From positions 1 through 18,953 of the forward strand of contig CAZOSB010000038.1 of NCBI GenBank assembly GCA_964582545.1: 18,953 bases of DNA, written 5' to 3'. Position 1 is the stretch's first letter. Each line of letters opens with the position of its first letter. A program made the position numbers and the translations under genes. Under the pieces are notes generated by a model that did no database searches, was not told the origin of the DNA, and saw nothing but the letters and a program-made list of their open reading frames with translations. Positions 1 through 7,336 of this stretch are shown here, in pieces. The DNA comes from JAVVUJ01 sp964582545. GTDB taxonomy: Bacteria > Bacillota > Clostridia > Peptostreptococcales > Anaerovoracaceae.

Positions 1-6
1 CAATTG

Positions 7-47
7 CTGAAAAAGAGCGTAATTTCAATGATTGCGCTCTTTTTCAG
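7..47. terminator. Intrinsic terminator hairpin at the left edge
   Basis: Perfect 13-bp inverted repeat (7-19 with 35-47), extended by a G-U and three A-T pairs, leaving a loop near 24-30. The arms read as A5 on one side and T5 on the other, so it could work in both directions. It probably ends a gene lying left of the window. A separate small hairpin (102-107 with 111-116) follows; 48-149 otherwise shows no gene. Confidence 0.75.
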
Positions 48-149
48 TGATTCGCATTAAAGAGAGGATCTGAACCTGAAAAGGCATAGAGCGTAAAGAA
101 AACCATCGTGGATGGTGTTTAGGAATTTATAAAAATACTAAATAAAATA

Positions 150-177
150 TTGACAAATAAAATATAGGTAGTATACT
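150..177 (+). promoter_or_regulatory. Promoter of the marR-flavodoxin operon
   Basis: TTGACA at 150-155 and TATACT at 172-177, separated by 16 bp; a good sigma-A-type promoter. The -10 box lies inside the palindrome GTAGTATACTAC (168-179), so a repressor bound there would block the polymerase. Confidence 0.75.
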
Positions 178-216
178 ACATATATAGGTAATATATTATA
201 TATATGAGGTAGTATA
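165..216 (+). promoter_or_regulatory. Tandem operator-like repeats before marR
   Basis: Two adjoining 20-bp units, 165-184 and 185-204, agree at 17 of 20 positions (core TAGGTA-R-TATA-Y-TA). Each contains a palindrome: GTAGTATACTAC at 168-179 and TAATATATTA at 189-198, with centres 20 bp apart, about two helical turns. A third partial copy (AGGTAGTATA, 207-216) overlaps the ribosome binding site. The arrangement suggests cooperative binding by an autoregulating MarR dimer. That the downstream MarR protein is the ligand is inferred. Confidence 0.6.
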
Positions 217-217
217 A

Positions 218-673
218 ATGATAGACTTGGAAAAGATGGATAAGCGTCAATTGATTTTCGGAAATATCTTTTTGTTAGCAAACCGTTTACAAACAGTAAT
301 GGATCAACATGTCATTGAACTTACAGCAAAGCAATGGTTTGTGATGATTATGCTCGGTATGTTTGACGAGCCACCGACGCTTAAGCAACTATCGTCCATT
401 TGTGACAGCTCACATCAAAACACAAAGCAAATTGTGTTGAAGCTAGAAAAAAAGGGATTTTTACGCATTGAACAAGTACCCTCCGACCGACGTGCTATGC
501 GAATTATTGTTACTGCTAAATGGGATCAGTGGAACGAGGAAAATAATGAGTTTGCAAGTCGATTCCTCAATCGGATGTTTAGGGACTTAACCACACAAGA
601 AATTGCAGTTATGAGCTCAGCACAACTGAGTATTTATGATACCCTTGGGCAAATGAAGGAGGAAACCATATGA
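218..673 (+). CDS. MarR-family transcriptional regulator
   Basis: A 151-residue winged helix-turn-helix protein of normal MarR length. Residues about 35-105 hold the DNA-binding domain: the recognition-helix region contains SSHQNTKQIVLKLEKKGF and is followed by a wing with the typical S-D-R-R (PSDRRAMR). The flanking helices would form the dimer interface. The start is supported by GAGGT at 206-210, seven bases upstream. The gene overlaps the flavodoxin-like gene by four bases (ATGA), so the two are translationally coupled. Tandem palindromes over its promoter point to autorepression, and a near-copy lies upstream of the gene at 2380. MarR proteins often respond to phenolic or oxidising compounds, but the ligand here cannot be read from the sequence. 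Confidence 0.9.
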   Translation: MIDLEKMDKRQLIFGNIFLLANRLQTVMDQHVIELTAKQWFVMIMLGMFDEPPTLKQLSSICDSSHQNTKQIVLKLEKKGFLRIEQVPSDRRAMRIIVTAKWDQWNEENNEFASRFLNRMFRDLTTQEIAVMSSAQLSIYDTLGQMKEETI

Positions 674-1083
674 ATGCACAGATTTTATATGCAACGATGT
701 CCGGTCACAGTAAGAAAATAGCTGAAGCTATTGCAAAAAATACCGGGATTCCCGCGTACAATTTGAAGGGTAAGCCACAGATTCCTCCCTGCGACATGCT
801 TTTTATTGTGAGTGGTATATACAGCGGAGAGGTCAAACCGGAACTGCTGGCTTTTGCAAAAGGATTAACTGTGGCACAGGTAAAAAAAGTAGCGTTGATT
901 ACCTCGTCCACGCGGGGGAGTGCACAGGGTAGCCTTCGAAAAACTCTTATTGAATCAGGGGTTGAGGTTATGGAGGAGGAGTATGTTTGCAAGGGCAGCT
1001 TCCTTTTCGTTGGACTGAGCCATCCTAATCGCTCTGAAATTGACGGAGCTATCACATTTGTTAAAAAATTAGTAAAGTTATAA
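670..1083 (+). CDS. Flavodoxin-like protein
   Basis: A 137-residue single-domain flavodoxin-fold protein. The N-terminus ILYATMSGHSKKIAEAIA has the beta-strand and phosphate-binding loop pattern (TxSGxSxxxA, about residues 9-18) used to bind the FMN phosphate. A second loop near residues 48-55 (SGIYSGE) and one near 78-85 (TSSTRGSA) fit the isoalloxazine-contact regions. It is expected to be a cytosolic electron carrier or small FMN oxidoreductase. GGAGG at 658-662 gives a 7-base spacing to the ATG, which overlaps the marR stop codon. Co-transcription with a MarR regulator suggests a redox or detoxification response; the electron partner is unknown. Confidence 0.85.
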   Translation: MNAQILYATMSGHSKKIAEAIAKNTGIPAYNLKGKPQIPPCDMLFIVSGIYSGEVKPELLAFAKGLTVAQVKKVALITSSTRGSAQGSLRKTLIESGVEVMEEEYVCKGSFLFVGLSHPNRSEIDGAITFVKKLVKL

Positions 1084-1104
1084 TAATTATGGGTGAGCCG
1101 GATC

Positions 1105-1175
1105 AAGGACATGAAATGTCCTTAGAAAAAGTGCAAGAATTTTTCCAAAAAATCATTGAAATTCTTGCACTTTTT
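1105..1175. terminator. Hairpin pair ending the flavodoxin transcript
   Basis: A short hairpin (AAGGACAT 1105-1112 with 1116-1123, loop GAA) is followed at once by a perfect 17-bp inverted repeat (1126-1142 with 1159-1175) whose arms begin with A5 and end with T5. The second is a strong intrinsic terminator that could act on both strands. From 1176 to 1315 I see no gene or recognised RNA. Confidence 0.75.
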
Positions 1176-1315
1176 GGATTAAAAGATTCATAAACTTATT
1201 AAAATTTAAGCATTTTTCATTATTTGATAAGCCCTAATTAGAACTGGAAATGAATAAAGCCCAAGGTATAAAGTTTTATAGAATGGTCTAAGCTCCCGGC
1301 TGTAGTTCGGAATGG

Positions 1316-1341
1316 TAAATTACCTTTTGAAAGGTAATTTA
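1316..1341. terminator. 12-bp inverted repeat at the end of the zinc-ribbon gene
   Basis: Perfect inverted repeat TAAATTACCTTT (1316-1327) with 1330-1341 and only two bases between. It includes the stop codon of the leftward zinc-ribbon gene. There is no clear T tract beyond it on the minus strand, so termination is plausible rather than shown; it could also protect the 3' end. Confidence 0.45.
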
Positions 1342-1584
1342 AACAAAATGATTCTCCCAAGCAGGTAACTTTTTCATCATACTTAGGGCAACGTTTTTTG
1401 CAGCCTCACTGTCAAACCCTTGGGTTTTGACGATAAATCCTATCAGGCTGTCCAACCTTTCCTCAAATGACTGCATCGTTCCGTCAGGACGAGCGCAATG
1501 GATGCAGTAGTCTTTACTTTCGTCATTCATTGCAAATTGGGAAATCTCTTTCATTGGCATACCGCATGCGATACAAGTTTTCAT
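1339..1584 (-). CDS. Small zinc-ribbon domain protein
   Basis: An 81-residue protein. The N-terminus contains two cysteine pairs, C4-x2-C7 (CIACGMPM) and a second pair about 20 residues later (YCIHCARPDG), matching the putative zinc-ribbon family (Zn_ribbon_2 type). The remaining helical part (SFEERLDSLIGFIV...AAKNVALSMMKKLP) is typical of that family. It probably binds one Zn2+ and may contact nucleic acid or protein; no reaction is known. The ATG overlaps the tetR stop by four bases and has GGAGG upstream (1594-1598 on the minus strand), so it is the second gene of the tetR operon. Confidence 0.8.
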   Translation of the reverse strand: MKTCIACGMPMKEISQFAMNDESKDYCIHCARPDGTMQSFEERLDSLIGFIVKTQGFDSEAAKNVALSMMKKLPAWENHFV

Positions 1585-2183
1585 TTTTTAATACCTCCAG
1601 TTTCTTTTATTAATTCTAAAAATATGTTTATAAGCTCTGTTCCGTACTTTTGCAGGATTGGGCAATGGGGTGAAAAAAGGTTCTTATTTTGAAGATAGTA
1701 GTGTAGCAAACCAACCCAAGTATTAAATAATAAGTGCATGGGAAGATCTTTTATTTTTCCGAGTTTTTTTCCCCTTTCAAATGCTTCACTAAAATGATAA
1801 GATACCGTCGACTGAATTGCTGCGAAAGTGTCTCTGCTTTCATCAGGCAGCACCCCCAACTCTGTAATAAGACGAGAGTAAAAAGCTTCTGATTCTGACA
1901 AAACTGCAACATGTGTTTTTAGCACTTCTCTCAGGTTGCTATTCTGTCTTACCAGCTCGTGTAATCTGCCACTTACTTTTGCCCCAAATTCCTGTATTAA
2001 GCAGATCAGCAAATCATTTAATGTGGGAAAGTGGACAAATATTGTGCCGTGTGATACATTGGCTTCTTTAGCGATTGTGCTAGTAGTTGCCGAAAAACCT
2101 TGCTCGGAGTATACTCGGAGTGCTGTTTCCAGTATTTTATTCCGAGTTTGCTCCTTTTGGATTTGTCTTTTAGATAATTCCAA
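1581..2183 (-). CDS. TetR-family transcriptional regulator
   Basis: About 200 residues from a TTG start at 2183. The N-terminal HTH is clear: TRNKILETALRVYSEQGF, then TSTIAKEANVSHGTIFVHFP, followed by the variable ligand-binding helices. The open frame extends upstream to 2246, but ATGs at 2246 and 2219 lie inside the -35 and -10 boxes of the promoter and cannot be transcribed from it. The ATG at 2204 lacks a ribosome site, whereas TTG 2183 has GGAGGT nine to ten bases upstream (2197-2192). A TGAGT-N4-ACTCA palindrome just downstream of the -10 suggests autorepression. The gene is coupled to the zinc-ribbon gene. The ligand is unknown. Confidence 0.85.
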   Translation of the reverse strand: MELSKRQIQKEQTRNKILETALRVYSEQGFSATTSTIAKEANVSHGTIFVHFPTLNDLLICLIQEFGAKVSGRLHELVRQNSNLREVLKTHVAVLSESEAFYSRLITELGVLPDESRDTFAAIQSTVSYHFSEAFERGKKLGKIKDLPMHLLFNTWVGLLHYYLQNKNLFSPHCPILQKYGTELINIFLELIKETGGIKK

Positions 2184-2204
2184 CTTAATTGACCTCCAAC
2201 TCAT

Positions 2205-2246
2205 TGAGTGCTTACTCATTATAATTTGAAAGAAATAAAATGTCAA
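2205..2246 (-). promoter_or_regulatory. Promoter and operator of the tetR operon
   Basis: On the minus strand TTGACA (2246-2241) and TATAAT (2223-2218) are separated by exactly 17 bp, matching the consensus perfectly. The palindrome TGAGTGCTTACTCA (plus strand 2205-2218) starts at the -10 box and covers the expected start site near 2211. This is the placement expected for a TetR autorepressor operator; binding by this TetR is inferred. Confidence 0.8.
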
Positions 2247-2301
2247 GTATTTTTTTCAGTGTTTTTGGAATTTACCGAATTACAGTTTATTGATCATAGC
2301 G

Positions 2302-2330
2302 TTGACAATCTGCGATATAGTTAGTAAACT
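2302..2330 (+). promoter_or_regulatory. Promoter of the ydeI-like gene
   Basis: TTGACA at 2302-2307 and TAAACT at 2325-2330 with a 17-bp spacer. Confidence 0.7.
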
Positions 2331-2335
2331 ACCTA
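2316..2335 (-). promoter_or_regulatory. MarR-type operator copy over the -10 box
   Basis: Read on the minus strand, this 20-mer agrees with the first marR-upstream unit (165-184) at 17 of 20 positions, sharing TAGGTAGT-W-TACTA and a TATA end. It covers the -10 box TAAACT. The match predicts that the MarR protein encoded at 218-673 also represses this transcript. Confidence 0.55.
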
Positions 2336-2379
2336 TTAAGAAGTATGGTCAGGAACATGGAGTTAAAGGAGAGTAGCAT

Positions 2380-2595
2380 ATGGCAGAGAAAAAAGAAGTT
2401 ATCATTCCCACAGAGCTTGCGGCAGCAATGGAAACCGATGCCGAGGCAAAGGTGTTTTTTGAAGGCCTGACCGACGGCTATAAACGAGGTTACTGTGATT
2501 GGGTGGGGGCTGCTAAAGCCGAAACGACCCGGCAGACCCGTGCAGAAAAGGCACTTGCAATGCTGCAGCGGAAACAAAAAACATTAAAAACCTAA
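2380..2595 (+). CDS. Small YdeI/OmdA-like protein
   Basis: A 71-residue protein matching the C-terminal helical module of the YdeI/OmpD-associated (OmdA) family: IPTELAAAMETDAEAKVFFEGL, then GYKRGYCDWVGAAKAETTRQTRAEKALAML. Full-length YdeI proteins are about two to three times longer; this is a stand-alone module, as occurs in many Firmicutes. The biochemical role of the family is not established; some members are linked to bacteriocin protection. The start has AAAGGAG at 2366-2372. Its promoter carries a likely MarR operator. The membrane LuxR gene follows after a short broken frame. Confidence 0.75.
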   Translation: MAEKKEVIIPTELAAAMETDAEAKVFFEGLTDGYKRGYCDWVGAAKAETTRQTRAEKALAMLQRKQKTLKT

Positions 2596-2609
2596 GGGGG
2601 TGTGCCATT

Positions 2610-2690
2610 TTGGAAAACCAAAGAATAACACCATATTTAACTATCGATGGCTATAGGGCATTGAATAAATGGGTGACCCCTTATGTTTGA
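2610..2690 (+). pseudogene. Short frame, possible remnant of a VOC (PhnB-like) gene
   Basis: A 26-codon frame from TTG 2610 with a GGGGGTG ribosome-site-like run (2596-2602) just upstream. It begins ENQRITPYLTIDG, which resembles the N-terminus of PhnB-like vicinal-oxygen-chelate proteins, then loses resemblance and ends in TGA eight bases inside the luxR start. The frame may be a decayed gene left after a deletion, or a leader peptide that couples translation to the LuxR gene. The similarity is short and judged by eye. Confidence 0.3.
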
Positions 2691-3675
2691 AATCTATATA
2701 AAATTATTTATCTATATCTTATCGGCATTTATAGGATTGATGAATGTGGCAGTCCTTTTTATTGTATCCAAATATAAGAACTCGGGAAACAAAATATTAT
2801 ATACAGCTACACGAAATTTTACTCTCAGCGCTCTCCTCATGACAATCATTTACTTTTCATGGCTTTTTATGCGCTTTATTTATATTGGATTGGATAGTAC
2901 ACCACTTCTACGAATTTTAGATATCTTGGGTTTTTTAGGGGTGAAATACTTTTGGCTTAGGATCATTGTGGATATCATAGGGGAAAACACAGAGCGAAGA
3001 AAAAAAGTAATCAATATCATTTTTTTAATTTTTACCACATTGGCCATCTATAATTTCGGATTTCTTATGGATACTCAATATTACGTTGCTAATGAGAAGT
3101 TAAGGCCATATGTAATTACAGTAAATTTGTTGATGTCTGCGGTGCCTTTAATTCTTAATACGACAATACTCATTATGGATTACAAAGATATCTTGCAGAG
3201 GATAGATAGGACTTTTGTTCTGACCAATTCCCTTTTAATTCACATGAATGCTTGTTGGAATGGGGCCATGGCCATAGGATTATACACTGGCAATCTGTTT
3301 TTGTCCTCTTGGATTACACCGATTTCAGATCCTACATCGTTTTTTTTACTCCTGATAAATATAAACACGTTTTTATTTGTCTTTAAAAGAGATTTTAGTC
3401 CACTATATAAATTGTCTGCGGATATCAAGGGGCATAATGAATCCCAGAACCTTACAGAGGAGCAGCTACTTGATATTTTGATACATAAGCATCTGCTCAC
3501 TGAACGGGAACGTGAGGTAGCTATCCTAGTTTACAAAGGATATACCAATCCGGATATCGCTGAAGCCTTGTTTATTTCCCGGAATACCGTACGAAACCAC
3601 ATTTCCAATATTTTTGAGAAGTTTCATATTTCATCTAGGATTGAGTTAATCCATCTGGTTCATTCTCAAAGATAG
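2683..3675 (+). CDS. Membrane-anchored LuxR-type regulator
   Basis: A 330-residue protein. Residues about 1-245 are very hydrophobic and fit about seven transmembrane helices (for example IYILSAFIGLMNVAVLFIV, TLSALLMTIIYFSWLFM and SFFLLLININTFLFVF). After a short linker, residues about 270-328 form a GerE/LuxR helix-turn-helix: LLTEREREVAILVYKGYTNPDIAEAL, then ISRNTVRNHISNIFEKF. There is no receiver domain, so the signal is probably sensed in the membrane and passed directly to the DNA-binding domain. The ribosome site is weak (GGGTGA, 2671-2676), and the ATG overlaps the preceding short frame. The secreted peptidase gene starts 108 bases downstream and is a natural candidate target. Confident for family, not for signal. 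Confidence 0.85.
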   Translation: MFEIYIKLFIYILSAFIGLMNVAVLFIVSKYKNSGNKILYTATRNFTLSALLMTIIYFSWLFMRFIYIGLDSTPLLRILDILGFLGVKYFWLRIIVDIIGENTERRKKVINIIFLIFTTLAIYNFGFLMDTQYYVANEKLRPYVITVNLLMSAVPLILNTTILIMDYKDILQRIDRTFVLTNSLLIHMNACWNGAMAIGLYTGNLFLSSWITPISDPTSFFLLLININTFLFVFKRDFSPLYKLSADIKGHNESQNLTEEQLLDILIHKHLLTEREREVAILVYKGYTNPDIAEALFISRNTVRNHISNIFEKFHISSRIELIHLVHSQR

Positions 3676-3728
3676 TACATCCGTACCATTGTTATTTTGT
3701 CTGAAAATTGCTACAATTTTAGTATTGG

Positions 3729-3756
3729 TTGAAGTGATGGTAGGTGAATGTATTTT
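3729..3756 (+). promoter_or_regulatory. Possible promoter of the peptidase gene
   Basis: TTGAAG at 3729-3734 and TATTTT at 3751-3756 with a 16-bp spacer. It is only a moderate match, as might be expected of an activator-dependent promoter. No convincing LuxR box was recognised. Confidence 0.35.
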
Positions 3757-3783
3757 ACCCATTAATTCATAAGGAGGGAAAGA

Positions 3784-6240
3784 ATGATGAAAAAAATTAA
3801 TCGCAGTTTATGTTTGATGTTGAGCCTTTTGTTGATAATCGGCTCTACGATCTTTGCCATGGGAGCATCAGAAAACATAGGTTCAGAAGATATGATTCCC
3901 ATAAGAACCGCGTTTGAGGCCGTAGGCATTAAAACGGATTGGCAACAGAAATCAAAGACGGCATTGTTGGGAGAGAGCGGAGAGCTGCAATTTACAGCCG
4001 GTAGCAAAACTATGATTTATGATGGGATTTCTTATGAAATGAATAAGGAGGCTCGTTTGATTAATGGAACAATGTGTGTTCCGGCGGACACATTAGAGAC
4101 ATTTTTTGGAGCAACGATTATAGGGAGGGACGCTGTTATACCGGAATATGTGGCAGAAGTTTTGACCGGCAGCTATAAAACAAAGTTGGAACTATATCAG
4201 GAACCGGCAGAAGGGGAGGAAGCGTTTTTATCTGCGCTTAAACCCGATACCGGATGGCAGGTTGCCCGGGATCTGGCAAAAATAGGTAGCTCCAATATGG
4301 GATTTAGACTTGGAGGTACGCCGGAGGGCAAGGCGGCGGCAGAGATAGTTTATAAAAAATATGAAGAATTAGGCTTAGAACCTGTATATGATACCTTTAA
4401 AACTTATGGTTGGCGTTATCTGGATTCTTCCTTTAAATTAAAAAATTCCGATGTAGAGATTCCGGTGGTTTCGGCAGTTGGAACAAAAGCCACTCCGGAG
4501 GCGGGCGTTACAGGGGAAATTGTGTATATTGGAACCGCGTCTAAGCAAGAGTTAAAGGGTGTTGACCTTAATGGCAAAATTGCCTTGATAAAGATGGATC
4601 TGGATGTACATCCTTGGCAATCACAGGGTGCATATGCAGCAGCCGTAAAAGGAGCGGTAGGAGTAATTTATTACTGCGAAAATTATTACTCACAGTATGA
4701 AGGGGGGGAGGCATTTAATGTACAAGACTGGAGTGGCACAGAAATAGATATTCCGGTATTGAATACCCCGAAGAAGTATGGAGAAAAATTGGTAGAGATG
4801 GTTACGAAAGAACCATTTACGGGAACGATTTTTTCAAATGTTGAAATTAATGAAAAAGGCGATGGTTATAATGTAATCGGAAAAATAAAGGGTAGCAAAT
4901 ATCCGGATGAATACGTCATGGTGAATGCACATACCGATGCGCATTTTCAAGGCTTTCAGGATGACTCTATAGCCATAGGTGCCATGATAGCTATTGCAGA
5001 AGCTATGAAAAACAGCAACTATAAACCGGATAGGACCATACTTTTCCTCTCTATGGATGCGGAGGAGTTTGGAGCCATTGATCTGGGACCCGACTGGCTT
5101 TTGGGTTCGTGGAATATGATGAAGACAAAAAACAAGGAATGGGCAGGAAAAACTGTGGCCAGCATGACTATCGAACTATTTGCATATGAGGGCACAAAGA
5201 ATTTTGAACTTCGGGCAAGCGACACCCTTTATGAATATGTATTAAATACTGCAAAAGGCTTTGATTATAAGGCTTACGACGGACTTGGCATCGTAAAAAA
5301 TGAAATATCCAACATGTCAGACGAATTTTCTATGGCGTATTATGGAATACCTACCTTCAGAACCAATACGGATCCGTTTGTTGTAAAGAATATCTATCAT
5401 TCACAATTTGACAATGAAGAAACTACCTCTTTTGAGAAATATTCCGAAGCAATTTCCCATTATGCAAAGTTGATCTTAAGGGCAGACAGGTTGTCGGTGG
5501 CTCCTTATGACCTGACTTTAGGAATTAAAAAGTATAATAATGCTGTAAATTATGCACAATTAAAGGCTTTGGGATTGGGAAGCGAATTGCAAAGCTTGGC
5601 CAGTGCATATCAGCAAAAAGCTACTGCACTGTATTTTAAAAACGCAATGATTCTGAAGTTATATGATAAAGCAAAGCGGAGTGGAAAAGATGTTTCCCCC
5701 TTGGAAAAACAGCTTGTGGCATACAATCAGAAAGTAAGGGAAACTACAAGGCAGTACCTGACAGGCACCTTAGCTATGGCAGGAGAGACAGTGGCTTTAG
5801 AAATTCCTTTTTATCAAGGTTTGCCAAAATTGTTTGACGATGCGATACTTGCATTGGAAAAGAACGATGGGGCAACAGCTTCTAAGACTCTTTCTGCTTT
5901 AAAAGGCAGTTATTATGCAGATTTTGAAGATTATGAGACGTGGGCTGCAGCAAATATAGACAACATTAACCCCGACGACCCTAACAGAGATATTCTATGG
6001 ACCGAGGGTATCAGGCTTCAATTTTTTGACCATTACAAGATGACTCAGGGGCTGAAAGAAAAGTTGGCAAGTGGAGAGACCCGAGACTATTCCGAGGAAA
6101 TAAAAGCGTGCAAGGAGTTTAAGGAGGTTTCTTTGAAAAATCTTAAGCAGGCGTATGTTGAGAATATGACCATGTTTAAATCCGTAAACAAGCTATTTCC
6201 TCTGGATGAGGCCGATAAATTGATTGAAGCATTAAAATAA
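3784..6240 (+). CDS. Secreted M28-family metallopeptidase
   Basis: An 818-residue exported protein. A signal peptide (positive MMKKINRS, then hydrophobic LCLMLSLLLIIGSTIFA) ends near residue 25-28. Residues about 35-120 resemble the copper-amine-oxidase N-terminal domain common in secreted Firmicute proteins (IPIRTAFEAVGIKTDW...). A PA-like domain follows (about 220-345). The M28 catalytic domain is about 370-560, with expected Zn ligands and catalytic acids: H383 and D385 in HTDAH, D393 or D394, E427/E428 in DAEEFG, D513 and H539 in YHSQFD. A helical C-terminal region (about 565-818) is typical of longer family members. It is likely an extracellular aminopeptidase or carboxypeptidase. AAGGAGGG (3771-3778) supports the start; ATG 3787 is an alternative. 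The LuxR gene upstream may regulate it. Confidence 0.85.
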   Translation: MMKKINRSLCLMLSLLLIIGSTIFAMGASENIGSEDMIPIRTAFEAVGIKTDWQQKSKTALLGESGELQFTAGSKTMIYDGISYEMNKEARLINGTMCVPADTLETFFGATIIGRDAVIPEYVAEVLTGSYKTKLELYQEPAEGEEAFLSALKPDTGWQVARDLAKIGSSNMGFRLGGTPEGKAAAEIVYKKYEELGLEPVYDTFKTYGWRYLDSSFKLKNSDVEIPVVSAVGTKATPEAGVTGEIVYIGTASKQELKGVDLNGKIALIKMDLDVHPWQSQGAYAAAVKGAVGVIYYCENYYSQYEGGEAFNVQDWSGTEIDIPVLNTPKKYGEKLVEMVTKEPFTGTIFSNVEINEKGDGYNVIGKIKGSKYPDEYVMVNAHTDAHFQGFQDDSIAIGAMIAIAEAMKNSNYKPDRTILFLSMDAEEFGAIDLGPDWLLGSWNMMKTKNKEWAGKTVASMTIELFAYEGTKNFELRASDTLYEYVLNTAKGFDYKAYDGLGIVKNEISNMSDEFSMAYYGIPTFRTNTDPFVVKNIYHSQFDNEETTSFEKYSEAISHYAKLILRADRLSVAPYDLTLGIKKYNNAVNYAQLKALGLGSELQSLASAYQQKATALYFKNAMILKLYDKAKRSGKDVSPLEKQLVAYNQKVRETTRQYLTGTLAMAGETVALEIPFYQGLPKLFDDAILALEKNDGATASKTLSALKGSYYADFEDYETWAAANIDNINPDDPNRDILWTEGIRLQFFDHYKMTQGLKEKLASGETRDYSEEIKACKEFKEVSLKNLKQAYVENMTMFKSVNKLFPLDEADKLIEALK

Positions 6241-6328
6241 ACTGTTGTTATGTTTCGTCATAACCAACAACAAAAGTTTGACCATGGGTAGATGATGTGA
6301 CGCTTACAATTGACATTTAGAAAAGAAA

Positions 6329-6368
6329 AAAGTTTGAAATTCTTTAATAATAAAGAGTTTCAAACTTT
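6329..6368 (+). terminator. Intrinsic terminator after the peptidase gene
   Basis: An 18-bp stem (6329-6346 with 6351-6368), perfect except for one G-U pair, loop ATAA, followed by GTCTTTT. A weaker hairpin lies just after the stop codon (around 6247-6265). No convincing promoter for the next gene was found in 6369-6450; TATTAT/TATAAC near 6409-6416 is the best -10 candidate. Confidence 0.8.
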
Positions 6369-6463
6369 GTCTTTTAATGAAAGTTTAATCTCGCTCAAGT
6401 GATGACTATTATAACAGTTCCTTGCAAATACTATCTTTATAAAAATAGAAAGGAGATCTATAT

Positions 6464-7270
6464 ATGGTCATAAAAGATCGTTTTAAAGAAAAGGTGTTTG
6501 TTATAACGGGTGCTGCGGGAGGAATAGGATTTGAGGTTGCAAAACGCGCCGCCTTGGAAGGGGCGAAGCTAATTCTCGCTGACCGGAAAGATGAGCTTAG
6601 TTGTAAAGCTGAGGCAGAATTGAAGAAAATAACATCGGACGTGGAGTTCCTGGTGGTTGATCTAAGGCTAGAGGCAGAATGTAAAAAACTGATTGAAAAA
6701 GCCATAGAAAAATACAGACGTATGGACGTTTTGGTAAACAATGCTGGAATTACCGGGACTCCGGCACCGGTACATCAGATGAGTACGGAAATGTTTACAG
6801 AAGTAATGGAATGCAACATCTACTCTGCCTTTTATTGCTCACACTATGCACTGTCATATATGATAAAACAAGAAGAACCTTCTTCGGTAATCAATGTATC
6901 CTCTGTGGCAGGACTCACAGGGTTTCCCGGTCATTCTGCTTATGTTACATCCAAGCATGCTCTATGCGGGTTAACAAAAAACATGGCGATGGACTACGCT
7001 AAGTATGGGATTCGAGTAAATGCAGTAAATCCGGGAACCACCGATACACCTATGTATCGAGAGGCCTTGGAGTACCTGCAAGCTAAAAAATCGACACAGG
7101 TACAAGCCCCATCGGATAAAAAGACATGTCCGCCTAAACTCACATCTGCTCAAGCCCGTGTAGCCACTGCCACAGAGGTTTCCAATGTAATTTTGTTTTT
7201 GGCAAGTGATGAAGCAAGTAACATGACAGGTACCACCGTTCCTGTAGATGGCGGATTTGTCTGTTATTAA
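6464..7270 (+). CDS. Short-chain dehydrogenase/reductase (SDR)
   Basis: A 268-residue classical SDR with a Rossmann fold. Visible motifs are the cofactor loop TGAAGGIG (15-22), NNAG (92-95), and the catalytic Ser-Tyr-Lys as S147, Y160 and K164 in YVTSK, followed by the NPGTTDTPM region and a C-terminal MTGTTVPVDGGF. An acidic residue after the second strand (LILADRK) suggests a preference for NAD(H). The substrate is probably an alcohol or ketone, but the family is too broad to say which. The start has AAGGAGAT upstream. It is flanked by terminators on both sides and appears monocistronic. Confidence 0.9.
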   Translation: MVIKDRFKEKVFVITGAAGGIGFEVAKRAALEGAKLILADRKDELSCKAEAELKKITSDVEFLVVDLRLEAECKKLIEKAIEKYRRMDVLVNNAGITGTPAPVHQMSTEMFTEVMECNIYSAFYCSHYALSYMIKQEEPSSVINVSSVAGLTGFPGHSAYVTSKHALCGLTKNMAMDYAKYGIRVNAVNPGTTDTPMYREALEYLQAKKSTQVQAPSDKKTCPPKLTSAQARVATATEVSNVILFLASDEASNMTGTTVPVDGGFVCY

Positions 7271-7297
7271 AAATACTGATTTATTAATGTAAATAAA

Positions 7298-7328
7298 GGC
7301 TGTAGCTACTTTTTGTTTTGCTACAGCC
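7298..7328. terminator. Bidirectional terminator between convergent genes
   Basis: Perfect 9-bp GC-containing stem GGCTGTAGC (7298-7306) with 7320-7328. On the minus strand it is followed by TTTATTT, so it best serves the leftward gene. It also sits 28 bases after the SDR stop codon. Confidence 0.7.
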
Positions 7329-7336
7329 CTTCAACT

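Noticed and set aside
705..1112. A 135-codon minus-strand frame opposite the flavodoxin-like gene
   Set aside because: Antisense to a recognisable protein, and no promoter or ribosome site.
1176..1315. Possible structured RNA in the gap with GGCTGTAG and CCCGG stretches
   Set aside because: No consistent pairing or known motif found by eye.
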